The position numbers and the translations under genes are program-made. Positions 9,731 to 20,300 of a stretch of DNA of 64,000 bases are shown here, piece after piece; the stretch's first letter is position 1; every line of letters begins with the position of its first letter. Source of the DNA: Phytopseudomonas straminea (GTDB lineage Bacteria; Pseudomonadota; Gammaproteobacteria; Pseudomonadales; Pseudomonadaceae); NCBI RefSeq assembly GCF_900112645.1, contig NZ_FOMO01000001.1, positions 862,043-926,042 of the forward strand, written 5' to 3'. The notes under the pieces were generated by a model. That model did no database searches and was not told where the DNA came from. It saw only the letters and a program-made list of their open reading frames with translations.

Positions 9731-10909
9731 TTAATAAAGCTGTGCCTTGAGCAACGGCCTGAGCAGGTAGTTCATCACCGTGCGCTTGCCGCTGAGAATG
9801 TCCACTTCGGCGACCATGCCAGGGATGATCGGCAGGATTTCGTCGCGGCGCTTGAGCTGGCTGCCGTCGGTCTTGATCAGTACCTCGTAGTAGAACTCTT
9901 TGCCCTGGGCCGTTTCCTCGAAAATGGTGTCCGCGCTGATCTGTTCGAGGGTGCCGGTCAGGTACCCGTAGATGCTGTAGTCGTAGGCGGTGATCTTCAC
10001 CTTGGTTGGCATGCCCGGTACCAGAAAGGCGACGTCGCGGGGTTTGATACGGGCTTCGATGAGCAACTGATCCTCGACCGGGATTACTTCCATGATCGGC
10101 TCGCCGGGCTGGATTACCCCGCCGCGGGTGTTGATCAACACGGTGTTCACCCGGCCGCGCACCGGCGACAGGATCTCGGTGCGGCGCAGTTGATCTTGGC
10201 GCTGCGCGACGATGGGCTCCAGGGCGCTGAGTTCGCTCTTCTTGCTCTGCCGCTCGGTGTAGGCATCCTGGAAATAGCTGCTGCGCAGTTCGCTGAGTTT
10301 GCCGTTGAGCGTGGCGATCTCCTGGCTGAGCTTGAGCGCTTCCATCTGGCTCACGGCGCGCTTGGCTACCAGTGGCTCGACCAGGTTGAGCTGCTGCTGC
10401 GCCAGGCGGATCTGCCGGTTGATGGCGCTGACGCCGTCCTGCAGCTTGTCGCGCCGCGACTTGAACAACTCCTGCTCTGAGCGCGCGAGGGGGCTGGTCG
10501 GGTCGATGTCCTCGGCAAAGTCGATGCGCTCCTTGCCCAGCACTTCGGCATCCAGGCGCGCGATGGTGGCGCGCAGGGCCGCCGATTGGTTGGCTGATTC
10601 CTGAAACGAGGTGCGAAAGCGCGTCTCGTCGAGGCGCACCAGCGGCTGACCGACCTCGACCAGATCGCCTTCGCCGACCAGCAAGCGGTCGAGGATTCCG
10701 CCCTCCAGGCTCTGGATCTTCTGGATGCGGGTAAAGGGCACCACGCGACCGTCGCCACGGGTCACTTCATCGAGCTCGGCCCAGGCGGCCCAACCGATGA
10801 ACAGCAACACGGTGGCCAGCACCGTCCACAGCAAGGGCCGGAACAACGGATGGGTGGCGCTCAGCAGGGGATCGTCGAGCTGCCGGCGCAGGCGGTCATT
10901 GGACGGCAT
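9731..10909 (-). CDS. bapD: Type I secretion periplasmic adaptor (HlyD family)
   Basis: Membrane-fusion subunit linking the inner-membrane ABC exporter to the TolC-like pore; 392 residues. One membrane helix lies near residues 25-45 (LLWTVLATVLLFIGWAAWAE). A lipoyl-like half motif (GDGRVVPFTRIQKIQSLEGG) follows, then a long coiled-coil hairpin (about residues 100-260), the second lipoyl half, and the family C-terminus ending in VLIKTDGSQLKRRDEILP and GMVAEVDIL. It is the last gene of the adhesin operon and overlaps the ABC gene by 14 bases. The symbol follows the P. aeruginosa bapABCD operon, which has the same order; orthology is inferred from layout and family. Confidence 0.9.
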   Translation of the reverse strand: MPSNDRLRRQLDDPLLSATHPLFRPLLWTVLATVLLFIGWAAWAELDEVTRGDGRVVPFTRIQKIQSLEGGILDRLLVGEGDLVEVGQPLVRLDETRFRTSFQESANQSAALRATIARLDAEVLGKERIDFAEDIDPTSPLARSEQELFKSRRDKLQDGVSAINRQIRLAQQQLNLVEPLVAKRAVSQMEALKLSQEIATLNGKLSELRSSYFQDAYTERQSKKSELSALEPIVAQRQDQLRRTEILSPVRGRVNTVLINTRGGVIQPGEPIMEVIPVEDQLLIEARIKPRDVAFLVPGMPTKVKITAYDYSIYGYLTGTLEQISADTIFEETAQGKEFYYEVLIKTDGSQLKRRDEILPIIPGMVAEVDILSGKRTVMNYLLRPLLKAQLY

Positions 10910-13052
10910 GGTTGCCTCCCCGCGGCTCCTGCGACGCGTTCACCACGTTGTCCTGCACCACCTGATCCAGGGCGCCATCCATGATCACCCGACCCTGGCG
11001 CATCACCACCGCACGCTCGACCAGCGAGAGCATGACCTTCTTGTGGGTCACCAGTATCAGGGTGCGCCCGCTGACCCAGTGCTGCAAGTACTCGACCACG
11101 TTCTTCTCGCTGGTCTGGTCGAAGGACGAGGTCGGCTCGTCGAGCAGTACGATGGGCGAGTCCTGCACCAGCACGCGCACCAGCCCGACCGCCTGGCGCT
11201 GGCCACCGGACAGACTGGCATTGCCCTGGATGGGCAGGTCCAGGCCCAGCGGATGGCTGCGCACCCAGGCGCCGAGGCCGACGCCGTCGAGGGCTTCGAA
11301 CAGCTCCTCGTCGCTGACCGCCGCGCCTTCCAGATTGAGGTTGTCGCGCAGGGTGCCGTAGAACAGCGCGATGTCCTGGGGCAGATAGCCGATATGCCGG
11401 CGGCGGTCGGCGGGGTCGATCTGGGTCAGGCTGATGTCGTCGACCATCACCCGCCCGGCACTGGGGTCTAGCAACCCGGCGAGCAGGCGCAGCAGGGTGG
11501 ATTTGCCAGCGCCGTTGCCACCCAGCAGGGCGACCCGTTCTCCGGCGCGGATGCTCAGGACGTTGATGTCGACGATAGGTGGCGCATCGTCATGGGCGAG
11601 ACGCAGTTGCTCAAGGCGATAGTCGCCGGCCAGCTGTTCCTTGCGCACGAAACGCTGCCCGGCCGGGCGCTCGACCGGGCCGCTCATCAACTGGTCGAGG
11701 CCCTCGAGGGCGACCTTGGTGTGTTGCCAGCGGCCGAGAATGCCGGCGATCTGCGACAGCGGCGCGATGGTGCGCGCCGCCAGGATCGAGCAGGCGACCA
11801 ATGCGCCCATACTCAGATACCCGTCGCTGATGCGGTACACGCCGAACACTACCACGCCCACGTAGCACAGCTGCTGCACGGTGCTGACCCCGTAGCTGAG
11901 CGTCGAGGTCAGGCTCTGGGTCTTCATCGCACTGCCGGCGAGCTGCGCGGTGAGGGTTTCCCACAGGTGCATGCAACGGCCTTCGGCGCGGCTGGCCTTG
12001 ACCGTTTCCAGGTGTTCGATGGATTCGAGCAGGATGCCGTTCTTCACCGACCCCTCGCGCAGGTTCTGGCGCGACAAACGCGCCAGGCGGCCCTGGGCGA
12101 GCAGGCCGGGGAGGATCATCAGCACGGCAGCGACCACCGGCACCCAGACCACATGACCGCCGATCAGGGCGATGATCAACAGGAAGATGAACACGAACGG
12201 CAGGTCGCTGATCACCGCCGCGCTCGATGAAGTGAAAAATTCGCGCACCGATTCGAACTCGCGTATCTGCGTACTGAAAGCCCCGACCGACGCCGGCTTG
12301 GCGCCCAGGCGGGTGTTGAGCACGCGCTCGAACAGCAATGATGACAGCTGCAGATCCAGGCGCTTGCCCAGGGTGGTAAGCAGGTGGGCGCGCAACCCGC
12401 GCAACAGGCTTTCCAGCACGATGGCCAGGGCCACGCCGCTGGCCAGCACCCACAGCGTGCCGAAGGCCGCGTTGGGCACCACGCGGTCATAGACCTGCAT
12501 GGCGAACAGGGCGGCGGCGATGGCTAGCAGGTTGGCGATGAAAGCCGCCACGGCCACTTCCACATAGGAGCGCCGTAGGCGCTTGAGTGCACCGTAGAAC
12601 CAGTGCTCGTGGGTCGGCCTGGCGAACTCTTCGGCTCGGCCGTCCGGCCGATAGCGGCACTTGGCGAATACCGCCATGCCGCTATACAGCGAATCGAGAT
12701 CGGCTACCGGTAACTGCTGCACACCGCCGTCACTGTGCGGCACGAGGATCTCGGCCTGCTCGCTCTGTTGGCTAACCAGCACCACGCAACGCCCGTCCTT
12801 GAGCAGCAGCAGTGCCGGCAGCAGGTAGCCGTCGATGCGCTGCAGTTTTTCCTCGGTGACCTGGGCGACGATATCGGCGCGGCGCAGGGCGCGCGGCACC
12901 ATGCGCAGCGGCAGTCGGCCCTGTTCGAGGGCGATACCGTCGGCCATCTCGGCGTCGGTCACCGGGCGGCCGAGCTGCCGGCACAGCAGCACCAGGCCCT
13001 GGCGCAGCGGGTCATGGTTCTTGCCCGGCGTAGTCAACGTGTCAGGATCCAT
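10896..13052 (-). CDS. bapC: Type I secretion ABC transporter, ATPase/permease
   Basis: Inner-membrane exporter of 718 residues that drives adhesin secretion. The N-terminal about 130 residues resemble a C39-peptidase-like domain, but I see no Q...DC catalytic signature, so it probably only docks substrate, as in LapB/HlyB-type exporters. A six-helix membrane domain follows (about 160-440). The ATPase has Walker A GGNGAGKST near residue 515, signature LSGGQRQA, Walker B IVLLDEPTSSFD and switch LILVTHKK. It overlaps the genes on both sides (11 and 14 bases), so all four genes are likely on one transcript with coupled translation. Confidence 0.93.
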   Translation of the reverse strand: MDPDTLTTPGKNHDPLRQGLVLLCRQLGRPVTDAEMADGIALEQGRLPLRMVPRALRRADIVAQVTEEKLQRIDGYLLPALLLLKDGRCVVLVSQQSEQAEILVPHSDGGVQQLPVADLDSLYSGMAVFAKCRYRPDGRAEEFARPTHEHWFYGALKRLRRSYVEVAVAAFIANLLAIAAALFAMQVYDRVVPNAAFGTLWVLASGVALAIVLESLLRGLRAHLLTTLGKRLDLQLSSLLFERVLNTRLGAKPASVGAFSTQIREFESVREFFTSSSAAVISDLPFVFIFLLIIALIGGHVVWVPVVAAVLMILPGLLAQGRLARLSRQNLREGSVKNGILLESIEHLETVKASRAEGRCMHLWETLTAQLAGSAMKTQSLTSTLSYGVSTVQQLCYVGVVVFGVYRISDGYLSMGALVACSILAARTIAPLSQIAGILGRWQHTKVALEGLDQLMSGPVERPAGQRFVRKEQLAGDYRLEQLRLAHDDAPPIVDINVLSIRAGERVALLGGNGAGKSTLLRLLAGLLDPSAGRVMVDDISLTQIDPADRRRHIGYLPQDIALFYGTLRDNLNLEGAAVSDEELFEALDGVGLGAWVRSHPLGLDLPIQGNASLSGGQRQAVGLVRVLVQDSPIVLLDEPTSSFDQTSEKNVVEYLQHWVSGRTLILVTHKKVMLSLVERAVVMRQGRVIMDGALDQVVQDNVVNASQEPRGGNHAVQ

Positions 13053-14292
13053 TCAGGCCGTTCTCCAGCAAGGGGCCGAGTAGGCCGATCTGCGCGGCGG
13101 CGCGGTATTCCAGGCGCAGGCGCTCGACCTGCAGGACGATCAGCTGGCGCTCGGCTTCGAAACGCTCGCGCTGCACGGTGAGCAGGTCGATCACGTCGCG
13201 GCGGCCCACTTCGAACTGCTCCCGGTACAGGCCGCCGACCTGCTCGGAATCACGTACCTGCACAGCCAGCGCATGCTCGCGCCAGAGCAGCGAATCGCCT
13301 ATGTCGAACAGGCTCTGCAGCTGTCGGCGAATGTCGCGCTGGATGGCATCCTGGCCCCAGCTCGCGGACTCCAGGCGCTGTGCGGCAGCGGTGGGGCGCT
13401 GGAAGTTGGACAGGCCCTGGATGGTGTCCATGCGCAGGCGCAGGTTGACCATCGAATCGTTCTGCAGGCGCCCGCCGATCTCTCTGCGTGTGGCTGAGGC
13501 TTCCAGATTCAGTTGCGGTAGCAGCGCCGCCTTGGTGCCGCGCAACTCGGCCTGAGCCAGGTTGGTGTCTTCCATTGCGCGCTGATAGAGCGGCGAGCCG
13601 GTAATCAGCCGCGGTAAATCGCGGGTAGCCAGATAGCGCTGCATGGACTGTGGGCGTGGTTCGGCCAAGCCTTCCGCTGGTGCCCCGACGAGCAGCGCGA
13701 ACTGGTTGCCGGCATCCAGCAGGGCGCCTTTTTCCAGGGCCAGTTGCTCCTGGGCGCGGGCGATTTCCAGGCCGGCACGATCCTGCTCGCTGCGATCCGA
13801 ATAGCCGTCGGCGCCCCGTGCTTCGGTCATCCCACGGATGTCGTCGAGCAGGCGAATGTGCCGGCGCACCGCCTCGATACGGCGCTGGGCGACCAGCACG
13901 TCCAGATAGGTTTCGACGATGTCCAGCGCAGCGTCTTCACGGGTGACTTCGGCGGTGGCCGAGAGCTGGCGTTGGGTCGCCTTGGCGCTGTCGACTTGGC
14001 TGTCGACGCGGCCCCAGTCATAGAGCATCTGCGAGACGGTGACATCATAGACGGTCTCGCCAATATCGAACTCCTGCGGCCCGCCGGACATCGATAACGA
14101 CGGGTAATAACCCCCCTTGGCAATCTTCACTTCGGTCTCGGCGCGGGCCGCCTCCGCTACCGCGGCGCGCACCTGAGGGTGAATAGCCAGGCCGTTGCGC
14201 ACGGCCTGGTCCAGCGGCATGGCCAGAGCAGAGGCGGGCAGGCAGAGTGTGAATGCCAGGCGCGCTGCCCATCGACAATGAGACATGTGCAT
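13042..14292 (-). CDS. bapB: TolC-family outer membrane protein of the adhesin secretion system
   Basis: Outer-membrane channel-tunnel of the type I secretion system. The frame extends to a TTG at 14316 that overlaps the adhesin stop as TTGA. I prefer ATG 14292 (ATG 14286 is also possible), which gives a signal peptide RWAARLAFTLCLPASALA. The mature part has the TolC duplicated pattern: AVRNGLAIHPQVRAAVAEA near the start, VTVSQMLYDWGRVDSQ, ALDIVETYLDVL, and in the second half FEVGRRDVIDLLTVQRE. The ribosome site is weak for either ATG, which suggests coupling to the preceding gene. Length is about 416 residues, normal for the family. Confidence 0.9.
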   Translation of the reverse strand: MHMSHCRWAARLAFTLCLPASALAMPLDQAVRNGLAIHPQVRAAVAEAARAETEVKIAKGGYYPSLSMSGGPQEFDIGETVYDVTVSQMLYDWGRVDSQVDSAKATQRQLSATAEVTREDAALDIVETYLDVLVAQRRIEAVRRHIRLLDDIRGMTEARGADGYSDRSEQDRAGLEIARAQEQLALEKGALLDAGNQFALLVGAPAEGLAEPRPQSMQRYLATRDLPRLITGSPLYQRAMEDTNLAQAELRGTKAALLPQLNLEASATRREIGGRLQNDSMVNLRLRMDTIQGLSNFQRPTAAAQRLESASWGQDAIQRDIRRQLQSLFDIGDSLLWREHALAVQVRDSEQVGGLYREQFEVGRRDVIDLLTVQRERFEAERQLIVLQVERLRLEYRAAAQIGLLGPLLENGLNGS

Positions 14293-14312
14293 GCGGTACG
14301 ACGAATTCCCTA

Positions 14313-17300
14313 TCAACTGACCACAACCTGTACCGTGTTTTCTTCCACCAGCAGCGTGGTGTTCCCGTAGGTATAGACGTCGTAGACGATGCCATCAATC
14401 GCCTGCGTGCCTGTCTTCAAGGCACTGCTGCTGACCCGCAGGGTGTCGTTGCTCTCCCCGGTAATCTGCAGGATGTTGTTGGCATCGGTGATGGACGCCA
14501 CCGCTGCGGCGGTCAGCGTCAGGGTGCTGCCCGAGTCACCGGTGCCGAGGTCGATGCGCTCGATATTGCTCAGCGTGCCGATGCCGGCAGCGCCGTAGTT
14601 GATGTCGATACCGCCGTCGAACAGTACGGTGTCGAAGCCTGCACCACCGTTGACGCTGCCGAAATTGGTGGCGCGGATCTGGATGGTGTCGTTACCGGCT
14701 CCAGCATCCACGCGATCACCGGCGCCCACGTTGAGGATCAGGTCATTGCCGTTACCGGCGAAGATCTGCTCGTTGGCGATGGTGGCACTGCCGGAAAGAA
14801 CGTCGTCGGCAGCCGTGCCATCGACGCGCACGGTACCGATGGCCAGGCCGAGCAGGCCCGATGGATCCAGATCCACGGTGTACAGGCCGCTGGTCTTGCT
14901 GCCCGATGTCGCGGTGATACGCAGTGCGAGGTCGGCCCCCAGATTGAGAACCTGGCTGACCGACAGACCGAGCTGGCTGAGCACACTGGGGCTGAGCAGG
15001 TTGATGGAGAAGTTGCCGTTGGCGTCGGCCGCCAAGGGCGCAAGGCCGATATAGCCCGCCGGGGTCAGCACTTCGACTGCCAGGGCGGCGCCGGCAACGG
15101 TCTTGCCGCTGATGCCGAGCCGCGCGGCTGACAGGTTGAGTACGCTCAGGTTGGCATCCACGGCGAGGTTGCCGAGAGTGATCGGTTGCTGCAGCAGGCT
15201 GGCGCCCAGGCCCAAAGAGGCCAGGTTACTCTGGTTGCCGGCCTGGTCCCGGGCAGACACTGTCACCTGGGCGCTGAGCAGCTGGTCCCAGGTCAGGCCG
15301 ATATTCAGCCCGCTGAGCAGGTTCACTGAGGCCAGCCCGGCATTGTTGGCCGTGACCGTGGCGGTGGCGACAGTGCCGCCCAAGTCGATACGCACGGTCA
15401 GTTGGCTATTCGGCTCGCTGGAGATGGTAAGTAGGTTGCCAGTCAAGCTCAGCACCGGTGAGGTAGGGGCGATGGTGTCGACCGTGAAATTCACGGCCTG
15501 GGAATTGGCGCCGTTGTTGATATGCGCGGTAACCGACGCAGCACCCTGTGGAAAACTGCCGCCTGGTGGCAGTACGGAAACCACAGCGGCGCCTGCAGTG
15601 GCCTCGGCCGCTGTTACGGTGTGGCTCTGATTGAAGGTGTAGCCGCCGGTGCCGGTGTAGGTCAGCGTGACCGTGTCGCCAGCGCGCACCCCGGTGGCCA
15701 ACCCGACGAGCACCTGGATGCCGTCGGCGGCCTCGGCCGCGTTGATGTAGGTGTCGAGCGCCTCCGGCACGTTGATGATCGGTGCCGACAGGTTAGGCGC
15801 GTTGGTGCCTGCCGAGATGCTGACGTTGCCGGCCACATCGGTGGCCGTCACGCTGATCGGCTGGCCCGCCACCAAGGCTGGAATCAGAACCGCTGCGAAG
15901 GTGCCTGCTGCAGTGGCGGTCACGGTGATCGGGCTGGCTACGTTGCCATTGACCACGATACGCACCTGGCTGCCCGCTTCGGCGTTCCCGGTGAGCAGGG
16001 TTCCGTCAGCGCTGACGAACAGATTGCTGGGGGCGCTCGGCGCCTGGCTGTCGACCAAGGTGCTGGTCGAACCACTGGTATTACCTGCCGCGTCACGCGC
16101 CACGGCATTTACCACGGTGCCGTTAGCCAGTTGCGCCGCGGGTGTGAAGCTCCAGGTGCCATTGGCGGCAGCGGTGGTGGTGCCGATCTGCGCGCCATTA
16201 CCATCGGTAAGGATGATCGTGCTGCCAGCCTCGGCCGTACCCGTGAGCACCGTACCCCGGCTGGGCTGGATGGTGGGCGCGTTGGGCGCCACGGTATCGA
16301 TGGTGGTGCTGGTCGAAGCGCTGATATTGCCGGCTGCATCGCGGGCAACGGCGGTGACAACGGCGCCGTTGGTCAGCGTTTCTGTTGGCGTAATGGTCCA
16401 GTTGCCGTTGGCAGTGGTGGTCGTTTGGCCTATCACATTGCCGCCGGGGCCGGTAACGGTAACCGTGCTGCCGACCTCGGCGGTACCGCTTAGCGCGGTG
16501 CCGTTGCTTGGTTGAATGGTGGGCGCGCTGGGCGCAATGGCATCGACCGTGGTGCTGACCGAGGTGCTGGTATTGCCGGCCGCATCGCGGGCGACTGCGG
16601 TCACCACCACGCCATTGGCCAGGGCGGGGCTCGGTGTGTAGGTCCAGTTGCCGGCGCTGTCAGTGGTCGCCGTACCGATGCGGATGCCGCCAGGGCCGGT
16701 AAGAATTACCGTGCTGTTGGCTTCGGCCGTACCCGTCAGCACCACGCCGTTGCTGGCCTGGATAGTTGGGGCGGCAGGGGCCACGTTATCGATGATCGTA
16801 TTGGTGGATGGGCTGATATTACCGGCAGCATCGCGTGCTACCACGCTTACCTGCGTGCCATTGGTCAGCGGGGTCGGAGGCGTATGGCTCCAGTTGCCCT
16901 GAGCATCGGCGATCGTCTGGCCGATAGTGGCGCCGCCCGCTCCGGTAAGAATCACCGTGCTGCCCGCTTCGGCCGTGCCGCTCAGCACGGTGCCGTTGCT
17001 GGGCGCGATGGTGGGGAGCGCAGGTGCCAGGCCGTCGATCACCACGATGGCCGGCGCGCTGACGTTATTGGTGGCATCGGTAGCGGTGATGCTGACCGAG
17101 GTGCCGTTGGGGATGGCGGGTGAAAAGGTCTGTGACCAGGCGCCAGTGGTGGCATCGGCGTTGACCTGCACGTCTGCCTGACCCGCAATGCGGATGGTCA
17201 CGGTACTGCCCGGTTCAGCCGTACCACTGAGCAGGCTGCCATTGCTGGGTAGCACCTCGGGCAGATTCGGCACCCTGTCGTCCACGGTCACGCTGGCCGG

Positions 17301-20300
17301 ATTGCTCACGTTGCCGGCCGCATCCACGGCAACCACCGTGACGAGGGTGTCGTCTGCCAGCGGCAGCGCCGGCTTGTAATGCCAGTTGCCATTGGCGTCC
17401 ACGGCCACCGTGGCGATCAGCACGCCCGCCACACTCAACCGTATAGTGCTACCGGCCTCGGCAGTACCGCTCAGCTCGCTGCCGTTGCTGGCCGCGATCA
17501 CCGGCGCAGGTGGAGCGAGGTTATCCACCCTCGTGCTGGCAATGGGGCTCTGGTTGCCGGCCGCATCCCGTGCCTGCACAGTGACCAATACGCCATCGGC
17601 CAGGCTGGTGCCCGGCGTGAAGCTCCAATCACCGCTGCTGTCAGCGGTCAGGGTGGCGATGGTGTTGCCATTGACGGTTAGCGTTACCGTGCTGCCCGCC
17701 TCGGCGGTACCGCGCAAAGCTGAACCGTTGGTGGCCTCGATGGTTGGTATGGCGGGGGCGACTGCATCGATAGTGATGGCGGTGGCCGGGCCGGTATTGC
17801 CGGCCGCATCGCGGGCGCTGACGCTGATCACGGCGCCATGCTGCAAGGGTATATCTACAGGGAAGGTCCAGGCTCCCCCCGCGTTCACTGCTGCCTCGCC
17901 AACGACCACGCCGCCCGGACCGGTGATGATCACCGTGCTGCCCGCTTCGGCCGTGCCGCCGAGCAGCACGCCATTGCTCGGCTGAACAGTTGGGGCGGCA
18001 GGCGGTACGGTGTCGATCACCAGGCTTGCCGCCGGGCTGGTGTTGCCGGCCGTATCCCGGGCCACCACGCTGATCTGGGTATTGTTGGTGAGTGCCACGG
18101 GCGGCACGAAAGACCAGTTGCCATCGCCGTCGGCCACTGCCTGACCAATGGCGACGCCGCCTGTACCGGTGATGATGACCGTGCTCCCCGCTTCGGCAGT
18201 GCCGCCGAGAACGATGCCATTGCTGGGCTCGATGGTTGGCCGTGGCGGCGCCTGGTTATCGACGATGATCGCTGAAGATGGCGTGCTCACGTTATTCGCG
18301 GCATCGGTTGCCGTCGCGGTAAGGCTGACACCGTTGGCTACTGGCGTGTTCGGGGTGAGCGTCCAGCTGCCATTAGTACCGGCCTGCGCCGTGCCGATGA
18401 CAGTGCCGTCTGCACTGACGGTTACCATGCTGCCTGCTTCGGCGGTACCGGTGATGACCAGGCCGTTGCTCGGCGCGATCACCGGTGCGGGTGGCGCGAT
18501 AGCGTCGATCAGGATGCTCGCCGGGGCGCTTTCGTTGCCCAGATTATCGCGGGCGATCACGGTGACCAGGCTGCCGTCAGGCAAGGCCGGGTTCAAGGTG
18601 ACACTCCATTTTCCGTCGGCATCGGCCGTAATGGTACCGGTGTTGATCGGCACACCTCCGGCTCCGGTGAGGACGATGGTGGCCCCGGCTTCCGCCGTAC
18701 CGCTCAGCGAGACGCCATTGCTCGGATTGATGGTCGGATGTTCCGGCACCTGGGCATCGATCACGGTGCTGGCGGATGGGCTGGTGTTGCCGGCGGCATC
18801 GCGTGATACCACCGTGACCTCGGTGCCGTCAGTGAGGGCCTGCGAGGGTTTGAAGCTCCAGTTCCCCGCCGCGTTGGCGGTTACCTGGCCAATGGTTGCA
18901 CCGCCGGGGCCGGTGATCAGCACGGTGCTGCCGGCTTCTGCCGTACCGCTGAGCTCGACGCCATTGCTGGGAGAAATGGTTGGAGTAACCGGCGCCACGG
19001 TGTCGACGGTGGTGCTGACCGAGGCACTGGTATTGCCGAGGGTGTCCCGAGCGATTGCATTGACCACCGTGCCATTGGGCAAGGCCGGCGAGGGCGACAG
19101 CGTCCAGGTTCCATCAGCCGCCGCAGTGGTCTGGCCGATCACCCGGCCGCTGCCATCAGTGACGACCACGGTAATGCCCGCTTCGGCGGTGCCGGTGACC
19201 CGCACGCCATTGCTGGCTTCGATCGTCGGGGTGGCCGGCGGCTGTGCATCGATGGTCGTGGTGGCCGAGCTACTGCTGTTGCCGGCGGCGTCCCGCGCCA
19301 CTACGGTCACCACCAGGCCATCGGCCAGGGCGGGTGTGGGCGTGAAGGTCCAGTTGCCATTGGCGTCCGCGGTCGCCTGGCCGATGCTGACGCCGCCAGA
19401 GCCGGTAAGAATCACCGTGGCACCCACTTCGGCGGTGCCGCTGAGTTGCGTGCCATTGCTGGCGGCGATGGTCGGCGCGCTGGGGGCAACGTTGTCGATC
19501 ACCGTGGAGGCCGGTGCGCTGCTCAGGCCGGACACCGTGATCGTGGCGTTGATCGTGGTGCCGTTGGCCAGTGGCGTTTGCGGGGTGAAGGTCCAGTTGC
19601 CCTGACCGTCGGCGACGGCCTGCCCGATGACGGTGCCTGTCCCGTCGGTCAGCTGCACGGTAGCGCCTGCCAGGGCGGTACCGCTGAGTTCGCTACCGTT
19701 GCTGGGCTCGATGGTCGGGCGTGGTGGCAGGGTCGCATCGACTATCACGCTGGCCGGCGCGCTCTGATTACCCACGGCGTCGGTAGCCGTCACCGTCAGC
19801 CGGGCGCCATTGGGCAGCGCACTTGCCGGGGTGATCGACCAGTTGCCATTGGCGTCGGCGGTTGTGGTCTGGCTGAAGCCATTGGGGCCGGTGATGGTGA
19901 TCAGGCTGCCGGCTTCGGCAGTGCCGGTCACCTGCGTGCCGTTGCTGGGGTCGATTACCGGCGCGGCGGGAGCCTGGGCGTCGATGGTGGTGGTCGCCGC
20001 CGGGCTGGTGTTGCCGACCGCATCGCGGGCGATTACGGAAACCTGGGTGCCATTGGCCAGCTGGCCGCTGATGGGGTAGCTCCAGGTGCCGTTGGCGTTG
20101 ACCTGAACGGTTACCGGCGCGGCATTGCCGATGGTCAGCAATAGTGTGCTGTCGGGGTCGGCAGTGCCGCTCAACATGCCCGACCCGCTGCTCGGCGAGA
20201 TGGTAGGCGTAGCGGGCGGCTGAGCATCTACCACGGTGCTACCGGGCTGGCTAGTGTTGCCGGCAGCGTCGCGGGCCACCACGCTGACCTGGGTGCCATC